A stretch of DNA of 52,480 nt from Timonella senegalensis JC301 (GTDB lineage Bacteria; Actinomycetota; Actinomycetes; Actinomycetales; Cellulomonadaceae). The translations under genes were made by a program, and so were the position numbers. Positions 1-8,465 of the stretch are shown piece after piece. Below the pieces are notes generated by a model. The model was given only the letters and a program-made list of their open reading frames with translations. It was not told where the DNA came from and searched no databases. The stretch lies in assembly GCF_000312125.1 (NCBI RefSeq), contig NZ_HE978641.1, forward strand, positions 845,743 to 898,222, written 5' to 3'. The first letter of the stretch is position 1. Every line of letters starts with the position of its first letter.

Positions 1-1
1 C

Positions 2-616
2 GACGATTCCCGCACCATTTATCTGCAAGGTCCGGAACGCGTGGCGCTAGTTGGGCCCAACGGGTCGGGCAAAACCACGCTGCTGGAAAACCTGCTGGGG
101 CGCGGCGAGCCAATGCCGGGAAGCGCCCGAGCGGAGTTGCTAACGGATCGCGTGGGGTATCAGTCGCAGCGGCTTGACTCGCTGGACGAGGAGCTGAGCG
201 CGATTGAGAACATTTCTCCCGTGGCGCCCAGTATGACGGTGGGGGAGATCCGGAACCAGTTGGCAAGGCTCCTGCTGCGGGGCGACTCGGTGAACCGGCC
301 GGTGTCGACGCTGTCAGGTGGGGAGCGATTCAGGGTGTCCTTGGCAAAGCTGCTGTTTGCAGAACCTGCGGCTCAACTGCTCGTGTTTGACGAGCCCACC
401 AACAACCTCGACATGGCTACCGTGGACCAACTGGTGCAGGCGCTCGCGGACTACCGGGGAGCATTGCTCGTGGTCAGCCACGATTACGACTTCCTGACTA
501 GGCTGGGCGTCGACTCGGTGATTGAGTTGGCGCGGCCTGCCTTGGATCAGCGGCAGGCGCAGGGGCAGGCTGCTGGAATTGTGCGGGGCGTGCTGAGTCA
601 GCGCGCTGAACTCTAG
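2..616 (+). CDS. ABC-F type ATP-binding protein, C-terminal part (5' end outside window)
   Basis: The frame is open from the first bases, so the gene starts before the window and about 204 residues remain. A full nucleotide-binding domain is visible: Walker A GPNGSGKTT, signature LSGGERFRVSLAKLL, Walker B LLVFDEPTNNLD and the switch histidine in VVSHDYDF. DEPTNNLD, the absence of membrane segments and the near-terminal position of the domain fit the second cassette of an ABC-F protein (ribosome-acting translation or antibiotic-protection factor). The subtype cannot be told from this half. A hairpin follows the stop by about 20 bp. Confidence 0.85.
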   Translation, partial: DDSRTIYLQGPERVALVGPNGSGKTTLLENLLGRGEPMPGSARAELLTDRVGYQSQRLDSLDEELSAIENISPVAPSMTVGEIRNQLARLLLRGDSVNRPVSTLSGGERFRVSLAKLLFAEPAAQLLVFDEPTNNLDMATVDQLVQALADYRGALLVVSHDYDFLTRLGVDSVIELARPALDQRQAQGQAAGIVRGVLSQRAEL

Positions 617-636
617 GGATTGGATGCGCAAAGAGG

Positions 637-670
637 GTGGGAGCATCCGACGCGCATCAGATGCTCCCAC
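637..670. terminator. Hairpin terminator between converging genes
   Basis: Perfect 11-bp stem GTGGGAGCATC / GATGCTCCCAC with a 12-nt loop. It lies between the ABC-F stop and the 3' end of the convergent sigma-partner gene and can serve both. There is no clear T-run. Confidence 0.6.
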
Positions 671-719
671 CTTGGGTTCACAATATGCCCACCCACTGAC
701 AGGCGTACTGTGCAGGGCG

Positions 720-1772
720 CTACTCCTTGGACGTCGGCGCCTCGTCCACCACCGAGTACGTGAACAGGGCTTCCCAGTCCGCCGTGCCGTCGGCGCTGAG
801 AGTGCGTTCGCCCACGAACTGCCCGGTGGACGGATCAATCAGGATCTCGGTGCGCTGGTCCTGACGGTTGGCCTCGGTGCGGCTGAAGCCCACAGCAGTG
901 CGACCGTCAGACAGAGTGACTTCAGGGGAGCTCGTCACGTCCGGTACCAGTGCGATTGCCTCATACAGTGCCACCCGCTGCTCCGCAGTGGCTGTGCCAA
1001 CCCGAAGGAAGCCGAGGATGCGGCCGAGGTTGTCCTCCGCGCGAGAAACCGATCCGCCATCGTAGAAGGAGTCAACGTACTCGTAGGCGGCCTTGCCGCT
1101 CGAGGTAGGCAGCTCCTGAAGGCGGTCAAGTGTGAGGTTGCCTTCGTACTTCACGGTGCCGTCGCCAGCAATGCCATCCGACGTGTCTTCGTAGAACAAG
1201 CCACGCTTAGCCACCAAGAACTCGCCCTCGGAGAACTGTTTTCCATCAATCACTATGCCGGAACGGTCCCATACCCAGGACTCGTCGCGATCCGCAGGAA
1301 TATACATGAACGAGGTCGTCGAGTAAGGCGACTGGTATGTCTCCTCAAACCCGGCGGGTGGTGTGTCCGCGGGGAATCCATGAGGGAAGTATTCCTCGCT
1401 TGCTACGCGCAGGTACTGCCCCTCGCCGACCTCTAGGTCCGAGTACTTGATCGTGTTGTCGGCGGCCTCGCGCAGTATTTCCGCAGCGACCGCGGGCGCG
1501 GTAGGCGTCAAAACCTGAGCCGCCACGACACCCAGGGTCACGGCGACCGCAGCGGCAGCCGACCATCCCGCTAGCTTGGGCGTGACGTGCGAACGGAACC
1601 AAGATCGTCGAGAATCTGAGCCAGCACTAGCACTAGCACCAGCAGTGCGCGCAAGCGCGCGTTCCTCCGCCAACATGGCCCGGTTGAGTGCGGTGTAGGA
1701 GGGTGAAAGCTCCTCGACGGAGCGCTCTGGGACGTCGTTGCGGAGGGACTTAAGCGAATCGAACTCGTTCAT
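720..1772 (-). CDS. CU044_5270-type membrane-anchored partner of an ECF sigma factor
   Basis: About 350 residues. A short charged N-terminus is followed by one membrane segment at about residues 67-88 (LAGWSAAAAVAVTLGVV) and a large outside domain ending ALFTYSVVDEAPTSKE. The ATG at 1770-1772 is chosen because AAGGAG lies just upstream; the frame is open further but only through the sigma gene. It overlaps the sigma gene by 23 bp, so the two are translationally coupled. This arrangement is typical of CU044_5270 family proteins in actinobacteria. An anti-sigma role is inferred from position only; no zinc-finger HxxxCxxC is present. Confidence 0.75.
   Translation of the reverse strand: MNEFDSLKSLRNDVPERSVEELSPSYTALNRAMLAEERALARTAGASASAGSDSRRSWFRSHVTPKLAGWSAAAAVAVTLGVVAAQVLTPTAPAVAAEILREAADNTIKYSDLEVGEGQYLRVASEEYFPHGFPADTPPAGFEETYQSPYSTTSFMYIPADRDESWVWDRSGIVIDGKQFSEGEFLVAKRGLFYEDTSDGIAGDGTVKYEGNLTLDRLQELPTSSGKAAYEYVDSFYDGGSVSRAEDNLGRILGFLRVGTATAEQRVALYEAIALVPDVTSSPEVTLSDGRTAVGFSRTEANRQDQRTEILIDPSTGQFVGERTLSADGTADWEALFTYSVVDEAPTSKE
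1604..1616 (-). repeat. Exact copy of the GATTNNCGACGAT repeat, inside the sigma-partner gene
   Basis: Reads GATTCTCGACGAT on the minus strand, followed by CTTGG as in several other copies. See the finding on this motif. Confidence 0.75.
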
Positions 1773-2319
1773 TTTCCTTCTCCTTGAGTGATGGGGCCTC
1801 GCGCAGAATGCGGCGGGCTCGGTTGAGGCGGGAACGCACGGTTCCCGTGGGGATGCCGAGGGCATGACCAATTTGCTCGTAGGTCAGGTCCTCCCAGGCG
1901 TACAGGAGCAAGACGTCCCGATCTCCCTTGGATAGTTTTCGCAGGTCAGCTGCCAAGTGCCGCGCACTGGCGTGCGCATCGATGGCAGCGTCACTTGTGG
2001 CTGTGCTGTCGGGGACGGTCTGGGCAGCGGATGTGCGCTCGGCCAGTTTCAGGGTTCGGGCCTCTGCTACACGCTGCCGGTGGATCAGGTTGGTGGCGAT
2101 CCCGAAGAACCACGGGAGCGCACTCGAATATGTGTGATCGAACCGGCTACGCTTCTCGAACGCCAGCAGGAAGGTCTCGCTGAGGATGTCGTCCGCTACG
2201 GCCTCACCGATACGTCTGGACACGTATCGGTGGAGCCGCGGCGCGTGACGAAAAAACAGCTCCCCGAACTCGGAGGGCCGCCCCAACGATCTCTGGATGA
2301 TCTCGCTATCTGTGCTCAC
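1750..2319 (-). CDS. ECF-type RNA polymerase sigma factor
   Basis: 189 residues, the usual ECF length. Region 2 is at about residues 20-85 (LFFRHAPRLHRYVSRR, then DDILSETFLLAFEKR and ALPWFFGIATNLI). A variable linker follows, then region 4 with a helix-turn-helix at about 125-170 (DRDVLLLYAWEDLTYEQIG, GIPTGTVRSRLNRARRILRE). It starts at a GTG at 2317-2319 with no strong ribosome-binding site. It is followed in coupled fashion by a membrane-anchored partner, suggesting an envelope or extracellular signal. The regulon is unknown. Confidence 0.9.
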   Translation of the reverse strand: MSTDSEIIQRSLGRPSEFGELFFRHAPRLHRYVSRRIGEAVADDILSETFLLAFEKRSRFDHTYSSALPWFFGIATNLIHRQRVAEARTLKLAERTSAAQTVPDSTATSDAAIDAHASARHLAADLRKLSKGDRDVLLLYAWEDLTYEQIGHALGIPTGTVRSRLNRARRILREAPSLKEKENERVRFA

Positions 2320-2363
2320 ATCAGGTATTCACGGGAGAGGGGAAAAGGGTTCACGGTGGGACG

Positions 2364-2762
2364 TCACGCGGCCGCACCAGAGCGTGAGCCTCGCCAAACA
2401 TCCGCATCCACGAGGTCGCCGTCTTTGCCGGGTGGGTCCTTCTCGAGCGCCCGCGCAGTCTCCTGCACAAACGTCGGTGCGATGAGGTCGTCGCCGTCGA
2501 GCACTAGAACGAGATCAGCCGACGTCGTCCGAATCCCGGCGTTGCGCGCCGCACTAACCCCAGCATTCGCATGGCGGATCACGCGAACCCCCGAGATGCT
2601 AACCAACTCAGCCAGCACCTCGAGCGAGTCCTCGTCACTCGACCCGTCATCCACCACGATCATCTCCCGGACGGGCACACTCTGTCCGAGCACGGACTCA
2701 ACTGCGTCGCGCATAAGTTCGCGCTGATTGAAAGCGGTGATGACCGCATCGATCGTGACCAT
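2364..2762 (-). pseudogene. Truncated family 2 glycosyltransferase
   Basis: The N-terminal 110 residues are a clear GT-A fold: VITAFNQRELMRDAVESVLGQS, IVVDDGSSDEDS, AGVSAARNAGI and the nucleotide-sugar/metal motif VLVLDGDDL. The frame ends at 132 residues, about half the usual GT2 length, and the last 20 residues (GDLVDADVWRGSRSGAAA) do not look like the family. The acceptor-binding half is missing, so the product is probably inactive. It sits between the sigma operon and an aldo/keto reductase remnant, in a stretch of gene decay. Confidence 0.65.
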
Positions 2763-2820
2763 GGGGACAGTCTAGGGATGGGCCCGCGCTGGAAGGTGCT
2801 TTATCGTCGGTAGTCATTTT

Positions 2821-2833
2821 GATTTTCGACGAT
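2821..2833 (+). repeat. Exact copy of the GATTNNCGACGAT repeat, intergenic
   Basis: GATTTTCGACGAT between the two gene remnants. One of eleven exact copies in the window. Confidence 0.75.
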
Positions 2834-2943
2834 AGGGCTGGATCCCAGCACCACCCTCCGCGGCGGCGCCCCAACCGCCGAGCAGACCCAACGAGCCTAC
2901 GATGGAAATGTAACCGTCGATCTACCCCAACAGGGAGTGAACC

Positions 2944-3174
2944 GTGCATACACGGATCATTGGGCAGGTCGCGCTGGCGTGGCTCCTCGCGCGCTCCCCA
3001 CTGATCGTGCCGATCCCCGGCACCCGCCGCACCGAACGGATCGCCGAGAACGCGGGTGCCTGTGGGCTCGCGCTGAGCGCCGACGAAGTTGCGGACCTGA
3101 CGAGCCTGGCGTCGCGGGTTGGAGTGGCAGGGGACCGGTACAACGCCCAACACATGGGATACGTGAACGGGTAG
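2944..3174 (+). pseudogene. C-terminal remnant of an aldo/keto reductase
   Basis: About 76 residues matching only the last quarter of an AKR barrel: QVALAWLLARSPLIVPIPGTRRTERIAEN is the classic NADP-binding helix region, followed by LALSADEVADLTSLA and the tail DRYNAQHMGYV. The catalytic Asp-Tyr-Lys-His residues would lie upstream and are absent; the frame is closed by TGA just before the GTG at 2944. It is read as a fossil, not a functional small protein. Confidence 0.75.
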
Positions 3175-3203
3175 GGGCGCACCTTCTGGCCGGCCTCTCC
3201 CGA

Positions 3204-3273
3204 TCGAGATCTACCGTGGGAGTTCGAGATCTACCGGCGGACGATAGATCTCGAACCCCCGCGCTAGATCTCA
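3204..3273. repeat. Nested palindrome, CGAGAT family (copy B1), left flank of the cassette
   Basis: Two copies of CGAGATCTACCG on the left (3205 and 3225 onward) face two copies of TAGATCTC on the right, giving arms of about 32 bp with several mismatches around the centre GCGGA. The architecture is shared with 7808-7858 and 51793-51889. Confidence 0.6.
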
Positions 3274-3353
3274 CCCCTGCGACGCCATCAGCATCACGAC
3301 GCTCGGCTCGATTCCTGTGCTGGTGCTCGTCTCCAGTGTCTTAGCTTAGGCGC

Positions 3354-3368
3354 GTCACAATTCGTGAC
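3354..3368. promoter_or_regulatory. Small inverted repeat upstream of the cassette
   Basis: GTCAC-AATTC-GTGAC, a 5-bp dyad with operator-like size about 240 bp before the first cassette gene. The 430-bp gap (3175-3605) otherwise holds the B1 palindrome and the promoter; no gene was recognised in it. Confidence 0.25.
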
Positions 3369-3555
3369 TGCGCCCGGGTAGTTAGAGTTTCTCGCGACGT
3401 TCCTTTACTGCAGTTGTTCCATGGTTGGGTTACCTCTTTTCCTGCGCGCCTGTTCACCTGCTTTGATGCTTTCCGCGCGCGTGTCCACTCGATTAGTGAG
3501 AGTCTGACAGGACGGATCTGGCGCGTCTGAGGGTTTATCCCTCCACGACATCCAG

Positions 3556-3583
3556 TTGATGGTTCCAGTTGGGACAGTATCTA
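3556..3583 (+). promoter_or_regulatory. Candidate promoter of the three-enzyme cassette
   Basis: TTGATG (3556-3561), 16 bp, TATCTA (3578-3583) gives a plausible sigma-70 type promoter with a short leader to the start at 3606. GGGGGA seven bases before the ATG is the ribosome-binding site. Prediction from pattern only. Confidence 0.4.
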
Positions 3584-3605
3584 CACACGCCAAGGGGGAC
3601 TTCTG

Positions 3606-4706
3606 ATGACATTTGAAAAGCCAAGGAACGAGGCTTTGGGGCTGTCTAGGCATGCCTCGTATGTTGCAACACCAACTTCACGTCTTGAGCGTTTGTTTCC
3701 CGATGTATCCGTCGAAATTTACGCCAAGTTGGACAACCTCCAAATGTCGGGTAGCACTAAAGAGCGAACAGCGAACTCCCTCCTTGAGGGCGCGTTGACT
3801 GATGGATCCTTGCAGCCGGGCGGAACGGTCGTGGAATCTACATCAGGAAATCTCGGTATGGCTCTTGCGCGGCAGTGTGCGCTTCGTGACCTCAAGTTTG
3901 TAGCTGTGGTTGATGAGCGGGCGAACCAAGCGGCATGCGATGTAATGCGGGCATTTGGTGCAGTAGTTGATCTCGTACCGACTCCACCGGACGGGAACCG
4001 TCTTCGTGCTCGGGTGGAAAGAGTAAGGGAGTTACTTGAGAGCCTGCCAGGCTCCGTGACTACCAACCAGTATGGGAATCCCAACAACCCGCGTGCCCAC
4101 GCCAGCTCAACCTTGCCTGAGATTTGTGAGGCTCTTGGAGGTGAGCCCGATCGGCTGTATGTAGCAACGAGTACCACGGGAACGCTCGTGGGATGCATGA
4201 ACGGCGTACGTGATCTTGGCTTATCCACCACGGTGGTTGCAGTTGATGCGGAAGGGTCTGCACTGTATGGAGGGAACTCCGCAGAACGATTCCTTCCGGG
4301 ACTAGGCGCGGGATTCGAAACGGACCTATCGCGGACTGTGACACCCCATGAGTTAGCGCGCATTCCTGAAGTGCAGATGGTGAGGGGCAGTCGACTACTG
4401 GCCCGACGCGAGGGCATCTTGGCAGGTGCCTCAACTGGTGCGCTTGTAGCTGCTATGGGTTGTGATGTGGCACGACGCTCAACTTCCTTGAGTGCACCAA
4501 TAGAGCGGTGGGTTTTCTTAGTACATGACGGCGGTACCCCTTATCTGCCCACCCTCTATAACGATGAATGGGTCGCCCGGACGTTTAGTTACCGCCAGGA
4601 CGAGGATGAGTCTTTCGGTGATGCGAACCCGTTTTCTCGCGATGAGATCACTGTTCCTACGGCCATGGCGAGTTACTCCGTGAGCGTGGGAGCGCAGGTC
4701 AGTTGA
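3606..4706 (+). CDS. SbnA-like PLP-dependent synthase (cysteine synthase fold)
   Basis: 366 residues of fold-type II PLP enzyme. The Schiff-base lysine is in SGSTKERTAN and the phosphate loops are in STSGNLGMALA and ATSTTGTLVG. ATSTTGT, VVAVDAEGSALYG and ERFLPGLGAG resemble SbnA, which condenses O-phosphoserine with glutamate to N-(2-amino-2-carboxyethyl)-glutamate on the way to 2,3-diaminopropionate, more than housekeeping CysK/CysM. It is first of three coupled genes. The start ATG follows AAGGGGGACTTCTG. Codons ending in A or T (gca, aca, cca, gta, cgt) are frequent compared with neighbours, suggesting transfer. The substrate is inferred, not proven. Confidence 0.75.
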   Translation: MTFEKPRNEALGLSRHASYVATPTSRLERLFPDVSVEIYAKLDNLQMSGSTKERTANSLLEGALTDGSLQPGGTVVESTSGNLGMALARQCALRDLKFVAVVDERANQAACDVMRAFGAVVDLVPTPPDGNRLRARVERVRELLESLPGSVTTNQYGNPNNPRAHASSTLPEICEALGGEPDRLYVATSTTGTLVGCMNGVRDLGLSTTVVAVDAEGSALYGGNSAERFLPGLGAGFETDLSRTVTPHELARIPEVQMVRGSRLLARREGILAGASTGALVAAMGCDVARRSTSLSAPIERWVFLVHDGGTPYLPTLYNDEWVARTFSYRQDEDESFGDANPFSRDEITVPTAMASYSVSVGAQVS

Positions 4707-6259
4707 CGCTGAAGCATGAAATGAATGTAGCTGTCGTGGGCGGCGGACCAAAAGCGTTGGGTTTGCTGTGTGAGTTGGAAAAGTTGGCGATAGAGAGCGG
4801 AAGTTTTGCCCTCAACGTCACGGTATTCGATCCGTTTCCGCCGGGTGCTGGTGAGGTGTGGGACGCGCGCACGCCCGAGCACTTGATCATGAACGTGAGA
4901 CCGGAGGTCGCCGATTTTCGGTGCCCCTCGTGGTCTTGGTCTTTCGGGGATTGGGTGAGCCGAGTGAAGGGTGTGGAGAGTCCTGAGTATCCGCCTCGTC
5001 GATGGATGGGGGAGTACCTCACAGAGGTGTTTCGCGCTGTGGCTAAGAGTCCACACTTCGACGTTGAGTGGATACCCGAGCGTGTGACTGGGCTCGAGCA
5101 GTCTGATGCCGCGCTAGAGACTCAATGGCTTGTGCGCTCTGTCCCAATGTCAGGCAGCACTCCGGACATCGGATCAATGGAAAGAGCGTTTGACGCCGTA
5201 GTGCTTGCAACCGGGCACCATAACCCGCAGAGTGCAACGTGGCATCAGCGGATCATGAATGACCCCGCACTCGGTCCGGGAACGAACGTACGGGTTCGTG
5301 GGGCCGCGCTCACAGCGATCGACGCGGTCTTGGACCTCACAGAAGGAAGGGGAGGGGTCTGGCTCGAGGAGGGAAAGACACTCCGATACGTTCCGTCCGG
5401 CCACGAGCCACGCTCGGTGACGTTGGTGTCACGGACCGGCGTACCGCTTTCTCCTAAGCCTCCACGAATCGCAGAACACCGCAGAGACATCATTCGGGCA
5501 TCCTGCGAACCACTTCGTGAGTTATCAAATACATCCGAGGTTCAGCCGTCCTCTATGTGGTGGGACACGTTGATTGCCGCAGCGGTTTCTGTTGCGCGAA
5601 CGTGGGGGCTAGAGACCCCGCCCCAAACTTTTAGACAAGTACTTTTTGCGGATGAGCTAGGGGACGCTGCGAGCCCCACCGCGCTGCAGCGAATGGAAGC
5701 TTCACTGGCCATGAACCGTGGAGACGTGCCGCCTGACGAGCGTTGGGTTCTCGGGCGAGTGTGGCAGGAAGGATACGCAACGATCATTTCTTCGCTGGAT
5801 CGTAAGGAACGCGACCCAGAGCAATGGGCGCGCTTCCAGGACGCGGCAGCGCGTTTGGAGCGGTGGGCGTACGGGCCTCCGGAGCGTACGGTAGGGCGCT
5901 TAGTTTCCCTCACCCGCTCAGGCTGGTTGAGGTGGGAGATGGGAACGGATGAACGGCACGATATAGATGCAGTGACGTCGGCCCCAGGAGTAGCAGTCAA
6001 CGAACATCGGGACACACTCTGGGCGGGCCTGAGGGCGGCTGGACACGTTCATGTCAGGGAGGGAGAGCGTGGGGTTCTGACTACGAGCCGCTGTCAGTGC
6101 GTTGGCGGCAGTGGTGCTGAAACTCCCGGTCTTTTCGCCCTTGGGCGCCCCACGGAGGACCCGGTTATCGGACACGATACGCTCAATCACCATCTACACG
6201 GCGAGGCAGCACGGCTCGCGCACACACTTGTTTTGGCGGCGAAGGGAGCACTTGTATGA
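4703..6259 (+). CDS. FAD/NAD(P)-binding oxidoreductase of the FAD_NAD_binding_9 type
   Basis: 518 residues. The dinucleotide-binding loop VAVVGGGPKALG opens the protein; further signatures are VFDPFPPGAGEVWD, MNVRPEVADF, VVLATGHHNP and the late GLFALGRPTEDPVIGHDTLNHH, typical of this FAD_NAD_binding_9 group (Pfam, from memory). The chosen TTG at 4703 overlaps the previous stop (TTGA); an in-frame ATG at 4721 (MNVAVVGGG) is equally possible, and both have weak ribosome-binding sites. It ends in an ATGA overlap with the next gene. It may supply the oxidation step that SbnB provides in staphyloferrin B synthesis; this is inference from context only. Confidence 0.75.
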   Translation: MTLKHEMNVAVVGGGPKALGLLCELEKLAIESGSFALNVTVFDPFPPGAGEVWDARTPEHLIMNVRPEVADFRCPSWSWSFGDWVSRVKGVESPEYPPRRWMGEYLTEVFRAVAKSPHFDVEWIPERVTGLEQSDAALETQWLVRSVPMSGSTPDIGSMERAFDAVVLATGHHNPQSATWHQRIMNDPALGPGTNVRVRGAALTAIDAVLDLTEGRGGVWLEEGKTLRYVPSGHEPRSVTLVSRTGVPLSPKPPRIAEHRRDIIRASCEPLRELSNTSEVQPSSMWWDTLIAAAVSVARTWGLETPPQTFRQVLFADELGDAASPTALQRMEASLAMNRGDVPPDERWVLGRVWQEGYATIISSLDRKERDPEQWARFQDAAARLERWAYGPPERTVGRLVSLTRSGWLRWEMGTDERHDIDAVTSAPGVAVNEHRDTLWAGLRAAGHVHVREGERGVLTTSRCQCVGGSGAETPGLFALGRPTEDPVIGHDTLNHHLHGEAARLAHTLVLAAKGALV

Positions 6260-7770
6260 CGGTAATCGGATGTGAGGGGATCCCCCCTCTGACGGCTCGA
6301 ACTGAACCATGGATGGAGGTGGCACTTGCGCAACCTGACGAATGCGCAGATCTCATCGCTAGGTGGGGTTCCCCGCTCAATCTCCATGACTTCACTGCTC
6401 TTGCTCGAAATGCGAACGAACTGAAGCGGGTGGCAGCCTCCCATGGGACTGCATTCGCCATCTTTTTAGCACGCAAGGCAAACAAGACCCGAGGGCTCGT
6501 CCGTGAAGCAAGGGACTTGGGTTTGGGACTTGATGTGGCTAGTCGGCGAGAGCTCCAACAGGCTCTCGATGATGGGCTACCCGGTGATCGGCTCGTCTTC
6601 TCTGCGGCAACCAAGACACCCGCTGCGCTCAGACTAGCTCTCGAATCCGGGACTTGTATTAGCCTGGACAATCGTGATGAGGCAGATCTTGTGCAGCAAC
6701 TCGCGAGGGATTCAGGGACCAAAGCTCGAGTAGCGTTGCGTCTCGCGGTGATGGATGAGCGTGTGCCCCCAACGAGGTTTGGAATGTCTGCCGCAGCGTG
6801 GGTGGAGTACCTTTCGCGGGATGATAGCGGGTGGTTGGCTATTGCCGGAGTCCATTTCCACCTCAACGGCTACGAGGCACTCCATCGGGCCATCGCACTT
6901 GTTCAGTCGTGTGTTCTTGCGGATACTCTTTCTGGTCTGGGGCATCACCCCACATTTGTAGATATGGGTGGGGGCTTCCCCATGTCGTACCTTGACGACC
7001 CCGCGCAGTGGCGAGCCTTTTGGCGCATGCTTGCGGAAACAACGGATCCCGCTGGCAGTAGCGATTCCGAGAAGAACGTTCTCCCGCCCACGTGGCGCGG
7101 GGACCGGCTCGGCATGGAGAACCCGGAAGCCGACCGGCCCTCTCCGCAAACCTACCCCTACTATCAGCGGGTGACTCGCGGGGAATGGCTCGACGCTGTT
7201 CTAGCAACGTCTGTGCGTGAAGCGGCAGGCAGCAAGGATTTCAGGGCGCTTCCGACCGGTCAAGCGGACTCTACGATCGCAAATCTTCTCAATCAGCGCG
7301 GTCTTGAACTTCGATGCGAGCCGGGGCGCGCCATGCTCGATGGGTGCGGGATGACGATTGCAGAAGTTGCATTCCAAAAGCAAACCAGCGATGGCGTAGG
7401 ACTCGTGGGCCTGTATATGAATCGCACAGCAATGCGCTCGACTTCCGCCGACTATCTGGTGGATCCGCGTCTAATCCGGCCCAGTACCGCAATGACACCA
7501 CGGCAGTGCGAGCGTGCCTTCTTTGTGGGGTCATACTGCATCGAGGAGGAATTGATCATGCGTCGCGCGTTTACCTTCCCGGATGGAGTTGCGCGAGGTG
7601 ACATTGTTGCTTTCCCCAATACGGGTGGGTATCTCATGCACATTCTTGAGAGCGCGTCCCATCAACTCCCGTTGGCTGCAAATCTCGTGCGCACTGAGTC
7701 CGGATGGAGTCTTGACGAGGGCGACCGAGACCATATTGCGGGCGGCGAATCACTCGACCGCAGCTTCTGA
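6256..7770 (+). CDS. Y4yA-like PLP-dependent enzyme (diaminopimelate/ornithine decarboxylase fold)
   Basis: 504 residues of alanine racemase/DapDC fold-type III. Visible are the PLP lysine region IFLARKANKTRG, the barrel motif VHFHLNGY, the glycine loop DMGGGFPMSY, CEPGRAMLDGCG and, near the end, GDIVAFPNTGGYLMH with the active-site tyrosine. An insertion at about residues 255-315 makes it longer than LysA (about 420). It is similar to Y4yA of Rhizobium NGR234 and to SbnH, which decarboxylates a citryl-diaminopropionate intermediate. It is the last gene of the cassette, coupled by ATGA. The likely reaction is decarboxylation of an amino-acid intermediate; the substrate is unknown. Confidence 0.7.
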   Translation: MTVIGCEGIPPLTARTEPWMEVALAQPDECADLIARWGSPLNLHDFTALARNANELKRVAASHGTAFAIFLARKANKTRGLVREARDLGLGLDVASRRELQQALDDGLPGDRLVFSAATKTPAALRLALESGTCISLDNRDEADLVQQLARDSGTKARVALRLAVMDERVPPTRFGMSAAAWVEYLSRDDSGWLAIAGVHFHLNGYEALHRAIALVQSCVLADTLSGLGHHPTFVDMGGGFPMSYLDDPAQWRAFWRMLAETTDPAGSSDSEKNVLPPTWRGDRLGMENPEADRPSPQTYPYYQRVTRGEWLDAVLATSVREAAGSKDFRALPTGQADSTIANLLNQRGLELRCEPGRAMLDGCGMTIAEVAFQKQTSDGVGLVGLYMNRTAMRSTSADYLVDPRLIRPSTAMTPRQCERAFFVGSYCIEEELIMRRAFTFPDGVARGDIVAFPNTGGYLMHILESASHQLPLAANLVRTESGWSLDEGDRDHIAGGESLDRSF

Positions 7771-7807
7771 AGTTCCGTACTCTGCGAGCACGCATTGTTG
7801 CGGTCAA

Positions 7808-7858
7808 CGGTGAGGGTTCGAGATCTACCGTCGGATGGTAAATCTCGAGCCCTCACCG
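7808..7858. repeat. CGAGAT-family palindrome (copy B2), right flank of the cassette and possible terminator
   Basis: CGGTGAGGGTTCGAGATCTA on the left pairs with TAAATCTCGAGCCCTCACCG on the right, about 23-bp arms with a few mismatches. It lies 38 bp after the last cassette stop, so it may end the transcript, although no T-run follows. GTTCGAGATCTACCG is shared with copy B1. Confidence 0.6.
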
Positions 7859-7949
7859 TCGATGTCACGTGTGCCGCGTAGCCGCGCCAACCCCGTGCGC
7901 AATCGCAGTCCCTGTGCCCAACTCGACCCGAGACTGTTAGACCCCTCTG

Positions 7950-8411
7950 CTATTCGCCCAAGTACCTGGCCAAGTTATCCAGCGACGAGTTGAGCCCCGT
8001 GATGTGGTCCTCCTGATCGATCGCATCGGGCACGTTGTCGGCGCGGACAGTTACCTGGGTGCCTCGCCGAGTTGGCTCGAGCGTCCACGTCATCGTCATG
8101 CCGTCCGCAAACGACGGGTCCTCGGTCTCAAAGCTGCCGCCCTGGACGATCTTCTCGTTCTCCACGATCTCGAGGTACTTCACGTTGACCACGTCTTGGG
8201 TGGCGTTGGTTTTTCCGGTGGCGAGTGACTCGTCATCCAAGGTTAGGGTCATTCGGTATCCGCCGCCCACGCTGGCGTCGAAGTCTTCGATCTTCCCTGT
8301 CATTCCGGTGGGTGGCAGCCACGTCTCGAGAGCGTCCTTGCTCGTGAGTGCGGCGAACGCCTGGGGTGCCTCAGCAGGCACAATCCGCGTAGCGGTGTCA
8401 GTTCTGGACAT
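7950..8411 (-). CDS. SRPBCC (AHSA1-like) domain protein
   Basis: 153 residues, a single START-like domain: ATRIVPAEAPQAFAALTSKDALETWLPP at the start, GGGYRMTLTLDD in the sheet, MTMTWTLEPTRRGTQVTVRADNVP and the closing helix HITGLNSSLDNLARYLGE. This matches Aha1-C/AHSA1-type stand-alone proteins, which bind a hydrophobic ligand or act in stress. No ligand can be assigned. It is a single gene; the 106 bp between it and the thioredoxin gene holds one GATTNNCGACGAT copy. Confidence 0.85.
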   Translation of the reverse strand: MSRTDTATRIVPAEAPQAFAALTSKDALETWLPPTGMTGKIEDFDASVGGGYRMTLTLDDESLATGKTNATQDVVNVKYLEIVENEKIVQGGSFETEDPSFADGMTMTWTLEPTRRGTQVTVRADNVPDAIDQEDHITGLNSSLDNLARYLGE

Positions 8412-8465
8412 ATCGTCATCATAAGTCGGGTCTCGCGGCTCCGCTCGTCGTGAGTGGCGGCCCCT

